Source: an uncultured Clostridia bacterium (GTDB lineage Bacteria > Bacillota > Clostridia > Oscillospirales > CAG-272). Taken from it: 12,298 nucleotides of DNA. Shown here piece by piece: positions 8,901-12,298 of this stretch; the stretch's first letter is position 1; the number at the start of each line of letters is the position of its first letter. The position numbers were made by a program, and so were the translations under genes. The notes below the pieces were generated by a model. That model made no database searches and was not told where the DNA came from. It was given only the letters and a program-made list of their open reading frames with translations. The stretch lies in contig CALAFS010000148.1 in NCBI GenBank assembly GCA_937892405.1, positions 1-12,298 of the forward strand. Direction: 5' to 3'.

Positions 8901-9550
8901 AATATAATATGGTACAAAACGATCCGTACTCCTACCTGATTTCCACGACGGAAGACGGTCCCCTCTTCTCTGCGGCGGATAACCTCAACGGCTTTAATTA
9001 CGCACATGTTCACCCTGCGAGAAAGTCTTCGATCGGTCTTCGCACCGCGGACATGATCCTCGGTGAGATCTACGGTGTGGATCTCGGCAGAGCGTACAAG
9101 GCACCCGAGATCGTCTCTGCCAAGCGGGACGGCAATCGCGTGATTCTTACCTTCGACAGCGAGCTTTCGCTTCTCCACGGCGGTGTGGTCGAGGGCTTCA
9201 CCCTTGACGGTGTCGTAGCGGTGGGTATCATCGACGGCAATGTCCTGACGCTGGAAGCGGCAGGTGTCACAGCGCCGACGACGGTCGCCTACGCACAGGA
9301 TTCCATCACAGTCGTCATGAAGGACGGCACGGTCTACCGCAACATTAAAAACATTCATGTCGGAAACGACGCGCAGAGCGACAGAACCTATGCGGATCGC
9401 TCTTACACGACCTTTGAGACCGCAGAGGGCGAGAAGATCACTGTCCGCGCCGGCTCTCACGATATCATTCGCTCTACCTACGGTGGCAACCTCACCAATG
9501 AGTCGGGATACGCGATGCCCGCGTTCTCTCTCACTGTGAGCGCTGACTGA
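5993..9550 (+). CDS. Secreted multidomain carbohydrate esterase (sialate O-acetylesterase type, SASA domain)
   Basis: This is a 1185-residue exported protein. Residues 1-36 form a signal peptide: a basic start, a hydrophobic core WVAILCLVALLVGALSVVLF, then TVTAAG. Two lectin/LamG-like beta-sandwich regions follow (about 79-280 and 376-580), separated by a small Ig-like segment (about 285-370). A beta-sandwich typical of sialate O-acetylesterases (about 662-755, IYADGMVLQRNKEINL) leads into the hydrolase domain (about 756-1030). The nucleophile block is GEVWILSGQSNMW with Ser765; later come WYQGESN (915-921) and the likely catalytic His1007 in HVHPARK. A beta-rich end (about 1035-1185) has no dockerin, LPXTG or membrane segment. 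The family removes O-acetyl groups from sialic acids or plant polysaccharides; the substrate here cannot be read from sequence. It is the first gene of a two-gene operon under the promoter at 5907, with AGGAGG at 5983-5988. In many relatives an Asp stands two residues before the His where this protein has His1005. Confidence 0.88.
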   Translation: MTKRKFRVQWVAILCLVALLVGALSVVLFRNTVTAAGLSGEGIREDFSSFNEGALYARVPADYADCIDESNWGEYSLIENFTAPDKSQKWQVLLFNGNKDTSPKRYGFNTAKSVGVEAVEGNVGGKALKLVASYSPKSSLSKFPTMQDNSARVNLLVQQNVTEGMTVCLHFRFMVPNEVSTIDFYPKAGNGWPGNFLTVRNTVMTFGSQTMTLVPGHWYDVVWSAKCGAKEATVQVDGVSSVISGTVSYTSLEYPVFQAYPSLTEGKDSILYVDDVACFEKAGDYSILTDRMEVVSSAHPMTESKMTVVGGATVDELRESITMGYDVTMKIMNGETEITDGAADIADGYKLVFTTADGGYIVTVPIAVLPDRPTENDLSETFNNLSFVIGKNSAVDGNFYKGSATGLLEGVSASSVFADADSLSVARAPFKKVGDMALLFHSGKTSASADMTILRSSSLPYSAGYGHILEFDVIATGKGGTLTVGRTAVSDKVTIDIDSVSFAGSTLTIATKQYHHIVWEITAEGTQNVYADGVLVGTKTGSALTGAGGISFGMTKASAVDADFAVDNLTSYNKALAYTPVTDTSYPRSDVMNVTEESRTFYIQGANFDVNFLLGTFTEDDVALFDADGNQLTKGNFDRKTGYLVYYPKNNGTPKTYTLGNPSFSFSSIYADGMVLQRNKEINLTGFANASGIDATATLTDENGVIVAISTAKTTAGQFSIKLPAQSAAKGLSLTIRVASGAEVFYEKTFRDVAIGEVWILSGQSNMWLPVHQMEDAAEYLANADNYGDNIRYFTQSRTASFTPETDTQGGGWYVATSENLSSHEISGIGYVMATRLAEQLGDVPVAVINAYYAGSSIVAWFDLDTIQSTYPALYDTYLDYKSKGTPSSWNNVPSVCYNRMVHPIKGYTANGVIWYQGESNCGTPALYMDYYKTLTSLWREWLNNEELPFMVMQLAPYGASSYPAFRNAQYNMVQNDPYSYLISTTEDGPLFSAADNLNGFNYAHVHPARKSSIGLRTADMILGEIYGVDLGRAYKAPEIVSAKRDGNRVILTFDSELSLLHGGVVEGFTLDGVVAVGIIDGNVLTLEAAGVTAPTTVAYAQDSITVVMKDGTVYRNIKNIHVGNDAQSDRTYADRSYTTFETAEGEKITVRAGSHDIIRSTYGGNLTNESGYAMPAFSLTVSAD

Positions 9551-9576
9551 CGCCGAACGATGAAAGGAGCAAACTT

Positions 9577-11685
9577 ATGAAAAAACTCAGAATTCTTCTT
9601 CCCCTTCTCCTCCTCACGCTCTGCGTCGTTCTGCTCACCGCGTGCAACCTGACGGGCGGCGACGGCGGCGACACGACGCCGACGGAGAAGACCAAGATCG
9701 AGGTCACCTTCCCCGATGCAACCTACAACTACGACGGTAAAACCTACCGTTCCCTCGCCATCGTCGGCGAGCTTCCCGAAGGCGTCACCGTTACCTACAC
9801 CGGCAACAATGTCATGGAATACGGCACCTACACGGTTTACGCTGTGTTCCATGTCGCCGAAGGGTATGAGGACAGATACGAGCTTCCCGAGCCGATGAAG
9901 GCGACGCTGACCATCAAGTATGTAGATCTGCGCGAGACGATCAGAAACATCGCCTTCCCGAATCAGACCTACTACTACAACGGCGAAGAGAAGTTCATGG
10001 AGATCGACGGTATTCTTCCCGAGGGTGTGCATGCCTCCTATGAAGGCAACAACAACATCGACGCGGGCGAATACACCGTCACGGTATCCTTCACCTACGA
10101 CGAAGGATACGAGAAAATCTACAAAGAACTGCCCGCCATGACGGCGACGATGACGATCCTCCCCGCCTCTTACGATCTGTCCGGGATCACCTTTGAGGAC
10201 ACGACGGAAGAGTTTGACGGACTGCGCAAGATTCTCCGCCTGAAGGGACAGCTTCCCGATACGCTGGATGTCTTCTACTCCTACACCGACGAATACGATA
10301 CGGTTCACACGGAGGAGGACGAGGGCGAGAACTTCGGTCCGAGTGCCATCGGTACCTACATCTTCACCCTGACCTTTGAATCGACCGATTCGAATTACAG
10401 CACGCCCGTCTCCCGTACGGCAACCCTTACGATCGTGCCGGAAGCTGTGCAGGTCACCTTTGTGGAGCAGGGATTTGAAGATGTGATCGTCCGGATTCAG
10501 AAAGGCTCGACCTTCCCCGACAGCCGTCTTCCTTCCCCGAGATCCGAGCGCATCGGTTACACCTTCGCGTGGGAAGACTTCGACAAGAACATCACCGAGG
10601 ACATCACCGTCCGCGTGGTGGCGACCCCGATCCGGTATAATCTCACCTTCCGTGCCGACACGGGTCTGACGCTCCCCGACAACCTTCCCACCTCCTACAC
10701 GGTAGAAGATCTTCCCCTGCACCTGCCGACGGTGGAAAGCATTTCCACACCTTACGCATGGCAGATTCAGGGCTCGGAGCTTTTGCCTCTGACGACCCTG
10801 CCTGTCGGAACCTACGGTGACATCGTTCTGATCGCCGTGACCTCGACGGAGACCTCCGGTCTGATCTACGAGATCACCGACGCCGGTGTGATCGTCAAGG
10901 GCTACGATGGCGCCTCCGCTTACATCTTCCTTCCCGAGACCTACGGCGGGAAGCCGCTGATCTCCATCGCGAGCGACGCGTTCCGCGGACTCCCGATCAA
11001 GTACATCCGTCTTCCGAAGACGATCCGCAACATCGGCAACAATGCCTTCCGCGACTGCACGGAGCTTGACGCCATTGATCTTCCGAGCGAACTTTCCAAC
11101 CTCGGAAACGGCGCCTTCCGCGGATGCACGGCACTCACCGAGCTGGTTCTTCCCGATTCGCTGAAATCGGTCGGCCTCGGCGTTTTGGAAGGTACGAAGC
11201 TCACCTCCGTCAAGATCCCCTTCGTTGGCAGCAGCAGCACGGCATACGGCGGCTCTGCCAAGGGTTACTTCGGTTATCTCTTCGGTGCTCTGAGCGCAGG
11301 ACAGAACAACCTGTATGTGCCCGACACGCTGAAGACGGTGACAATCTCGAAGTATTGCACGAGAATCGAAGCCGGCGCGTTCATGGGTCTTACCTCCCTT
11401 GAGCGTGTGGTGATGGAATCCGACGGTTCCCTCGGCGTCCGTACCATCGGAAACGAGGCGTTCCGTGATTGCACCGCTCTCAAAGAAGTGGAAATCGCGG
11501 CGACGGTCGTAGACATTCCGGCAAATGCGGAAGTCTCGAACTCTCCCTTCTTCGGTTGCTCCGAAGAGCTGGTAGTGAAGTTCCATTGCACAGAGACCAC
11601 CGCACAAGCGGTCTTCGGCAAATACTTCGTAACGGTCGCCGAAGGAAAGACCGCGAACGCAGTCTTCCTCCCCGATCAGCAGTAA
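9577..11685 (+). CDS. Surface lipoprotein with MBG-like repeats, InlB-type region and BspA-type leucine-rich repeats
   Basis: This is a 702-residue lipoprotein. A basic, hydrophobic signal ends in the lipobox LLTAC, with Cys23 as the predicted lipidated residue, followed by a Gly/Asp/Thr-rich linker (24-40). Three related MBG/Ig-like repeats come next (about 41-113, 122-195 and 202-286); the first two share LPEGV, YxGNN and the TATxTI-like ending. An InlB B-repeat-like region follows (about 290-385, with the NITEDITVRVVATPIRYNLTF block). The C-terminal part (about 428-670) is a BspA-type LRR array with repeated NAFRDCTxL/GAFRGCTAL units. Such proteins usually act in adhesion or protein-protein contact at the cell surface; no catalytic motif is visible. 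It starts 26 bases after the esterase gene with GGAG 7 bases before the ATG, so the two are almost certainly co-transcribed. A strong hairpin follows 56 bases downstream. Confidence 0.9.
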   Translation: MKKLRILLPLLLLTLCVVLLTACNLTGGDGGDTTPTEKTKIEVTFPDATYNYDGKTYRSLAIVGELPEGVTVTYTGNNVMEYGTYTVYAVFHVAEGYEDRYELPEPMKATLTIKYVDLRETIRNIAFPNQTYYYNGEEKFMEIDGILPEGVHASYEGNNNIDAGEYTVTVSFTYDEGYEKIYKELPAMTATMTILPASYDLSGITFEDTTEEFDGLRKILRLKGQLPDTLDVFYSYTDEYDTVHTEEDEGENFGPSAIGTYIFTLTFESTDSNYSTPVSRTATLTIVPEAVQVTFVEQGFEDVIVRIQKGSTFPDSRLPSPRSERIGYTFAWEDFDKNITEDITVRVVATPIRYNLTFRADTGLTLPDNLPTSYTVEDLPLHLPTVESISTPYAWQIQGSELLPLTTLPVGTYGDIVLIAVTSTETSGLIYEITDAGVIVKGYDGASAYIFLPETYGGKPLISIASDAFRGLPIKYIRLPKTIRNIGNNAFRDCTELDAIDLPSELSNLGNGAFRGCTALTELVLPDSLKSVGLGVLEGTKLTSVKIPFVGSSSTAYGGSAKGYFGYLFGALSAGQNNLYVPDTLKTVTISKYCTRIEAGAFMGLTSLERVVMESDGSLGVRTIGNEAFRDCTALKEVEIAATVVDIPANAEVSNSPFFGCSEELVVKFHCTETTAQAVFGKYFVTVAEGKTANAVFLPDQQ

Positions 11686-11740
11686 GCCGACCGACAAATA
11701 AACCGAGTGGGAGATTCCCAACGGCAATCACCACTCCGCA

Positions 11741-11801
11741 ATAAACAATCCCCGGGCGTTTGCAAAGAAAAGTTTGCAAACGCCCGGGGAACTTGTTTAT
11801 A
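11741..11801 (+). terminator. Large hairpin after the lipoprotein gene, probable terminator
   Basis: CCCCGGGCGTTTGCAAA (11750-11766) pairs perfectly over 17 bp with 11773-11789 around a GAAAAG loop. Outside it, ATAAACAA (11741-11748) pairs with TTGTTTAT (11794-11801) after a small internal loop, giving about 25 pairs in all. The downstream side is T-rich only in TTGTTTAT rather than a pure T run. Position just past the operon makes termination and 3-prime end protection the likely role, possibly in both directions. Confidence 0.7.
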
Positions 11802-11905
11802 AATATCGGAAATCCTATTTTATAAGCGTCGAGAATCTTAATTTATAAATACAAAAAACTTTATTTCATAAAAACCAAAAACCTTATTTTATAAATAGAT
11901 AAGAG
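11792..11905. repeat. Five degenerate AT-rich tandem repeats of 22-24 bases
   Basis: Units start at 11792, 11814, 11837, 11859 and 11883 and have lengths 22, 23, 22, 24 and 23. Each begins with a CTTATTTTATAAATA-like core (variants CTTGTTTATAAATA, CCTATTTTATAAGCG, CTTAATTTATAAATA, CTTTATTTCATAAAA, CTTATTTTATAAATA) followed by about 8 variable, purine-rich bases. The spacing is about two helical turns. The first unit overlaps the outer arm of the preceding hairpin. The function is unknown; the core resembles the AT-rich leader of the esterase gene (TTTATAAATA near 5948). Confidence 0.6.
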
Positions 11906-11930
11906 TAGGGGCGACCATCGGTCGCCCGCC
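11906..11930. repeat. Short GC-rich palindromic repeat element
   Basis: Following TAG, GGGCGACC (11909-11916) and GGTCGCCC (11920-11927) form an 8-bp stem with a 3-base loop, ending in CCGCC. The frame TAGGGG-hairpin-CCCGCC is shared with the 55-base repeat starting at 11988, so the two look like members of one family of small extragenic palindromic elements. No terminator T run follows on either side. Confidence 0.55.
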
Positions 11931-11987
11931 CTCGTCTCCATACCACTCACGCGAAGCAAGAGACCTCTCACGCTCCGACACTTTGTA

Positions 11988-12042
11988 GGGGTCGGCGCCC
12001 CCGACGACCCGCCACGCCAAGCCTTCCACGAAACGCCTCTTC
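11988..12042. repeat. 55-base direct repeat, copy 1
   Basis: Bases 11988-12042 are identical to 12244-12298. The element opens with a GC-rich inverted repeat (GGGTCG...CGACCC, or alternatively GTCGG-CGCCC-CCGAC) and then has about 30 non-palindromic bases. Identity begins exactly at GGGG, since the two bases before it differ (TA here, CC in copy 2). Confidence 0.9.
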
Positions 12043-12137
12043 GAGAAATTTTCGCCCACTCCCGCCGTGCGAATTAACCGACGCTGCCCCTTCCGATTCA
12101 CATCCAACGAAATATCTATCTAAAACAACTCTTTCTC

Positions 12138-12214
12138 TCGCCGCAGGCGAATTTCACATGTCAGAGACATATTTCACGCGCGGAGCGCATTTCACCCACC
12201 GAAGGCGGATTTCG
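12138..12214. repeat. Tandem array of small hairpins joined by an ATTTCAC linker
   Basis: There are four consecutive units, each a short palindrome with a 3-base loop followed by ATTTCAC (last one ATTTCG): TCGCC-gca-GGCGA (12138-12150), ATGTC-aga-GACAT (12158-12170), GCGC-gga-GCGC (12178-12188), and CCACC-gaa-GGCGG (12196-12208, one A/C mismatch). Linkers are at 12151-12157, 12171-12177, 12189-12195 and 12209-12214. The arms differ between units but pair within each, while the linker is constant. No open frame explains this. The DNA or its RNA would fold into a row of tiny hairpins. The role is unknown. Confidence 0.75.
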
Positions 12215-12216
12215 TT

Positions 12217-12239
12217 GCGGGTTGCAACCTGCAACCCGC
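12217..12239. repeat. 10-bp hairpin closing the array
   Basis: GCGGGTTGCA (12217-12226) pairs perfectly with TGCAACCCGC (12230-12239) around the loop ACC. It follows the four linker-joined hairpins and keeps their 3-base loop, but has a much longer stem and no ATTTCAC after it. Copy 2 of the 55-base repeat begins 4 bases later. Confidence 0.7.
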
Positions 12240-12243
12240 CTCC

Positions 12244-12298
12244 GGGGTCGGCGCCCCCGACGACCCGCCACGCCAAGCCTTCCACGAAACGCCTCTTC
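12244..12298. repeat. 55-base direct repeat, copy 2, ending at the window edge
   Basis: This is identical to 11988-12042 over all 55 visible bases. The match may continue past the window, or the window may end here because a shared 55-base word ended the assembled contig. Between the two copies (12043-12137) I see no gene and no further repeat before the hairpin array. Confidence 0.85.

Noticed and set aside
5981..9460. 1159-codon minus-strand open frame
   Set aside because: It lies exactly codon-on-codon opposite the esterase gene, which has clear domains, a promoter and an RBS. The reverse frame is Arg/His/Asp/Val-rich with no recognisable fold and is explained by codon bias.
9478..11727. 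749-codon minus-strand open frame
   Set aside because: It is the shadow of the lipoprotein gene in the aligned antisense frame, with no RBS support and a low-complexity charged product.
11889..12107. 72-codon minus-strand frame in the repeat region
   Set aside because: It runs through the palindromic repeats and copy 1 of the 55-base repeat, lacks a clear RBS, and its sequence is just translated repeat.
12138..12239. CRISPR array
   Set aside because: The repeated word is only 7 bases, the intervening parts are self-complementary and 11-13 bases long, and there is no cas gene.

Overview
The window looks like a piece of a Firmicutes genome of the class Clostridia, probably an uncultured anaerobe of gut type. 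This is inferred from the RpoB, RF3, TrmB and RadC-family sequences, strong AGGAGG-type ribosome binding sites, sigma-A type promoters, and a secreted carbohydrate esterase followed by an MBG/BspA-type surface lipoprotein. Coding DNA is fairly GC-rich, while the intergenic stretches are sharply AT-rich. The right edge may be a contig end, because the last 55 bases duplicate an internal segment.

Left half (1-5640, all minus strand). prfC (peptide chain release factor 3) is transcribed leftwards from a good promoter at 5740-5768. It overlaps trmB (tRNA m7G46 methyltransferase) by an ATGA junction. After 154 bases comes a RadC-family gene that is unusual in holding two complete RadC units in tandem. 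A rho-independent terminator ends this group. rpoB (RNA polymerase beta) then starts from its own consensus promoter with a leader of about 170 bases. Only its first 456 codons are in the window.

Middle (5641-5992). This 352-base divergent intergenic region holds the prfC promoter, a promoter for the rightward genes, several small hairpins and a 17-bp palindrome that could be an operator.

Right half (5993-11685, plus strand). Two genes 26 bases apart form a likely operon for surface or extracellular proteins. The first is a 1185-residue secreted protein with two lectin-like beta-sandwich regions and a sialate-O-acetylesterase type (SASA/SGNH) hydrolase domain. The second is a 702-residue lipoprotein with three MBG-like repeats, an InlB-type repeat region and a BspA-type leucine-rich-repeat end. 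Together they suggest recognition and deacetylation of a host or plant glycan plus attachment at the cell surface. The specific substrate is not visible.

Tail (11686-12298). This stretch has no credible gene but is dense with structure: a large hairpin, five degenerate AT-rich direct repeats, a short GC-rich palindrome, a 55-base exact direct repeat (second copy at the window edge), and a tandem array of small hairpins with 3-base loops joined by an ATTTCAC linker. In this array the arms change from unit to unit while pairing is preserved. The array is the least ordinary item in the window. I did not find a convincing new multi-gene defence or metabolic system here.
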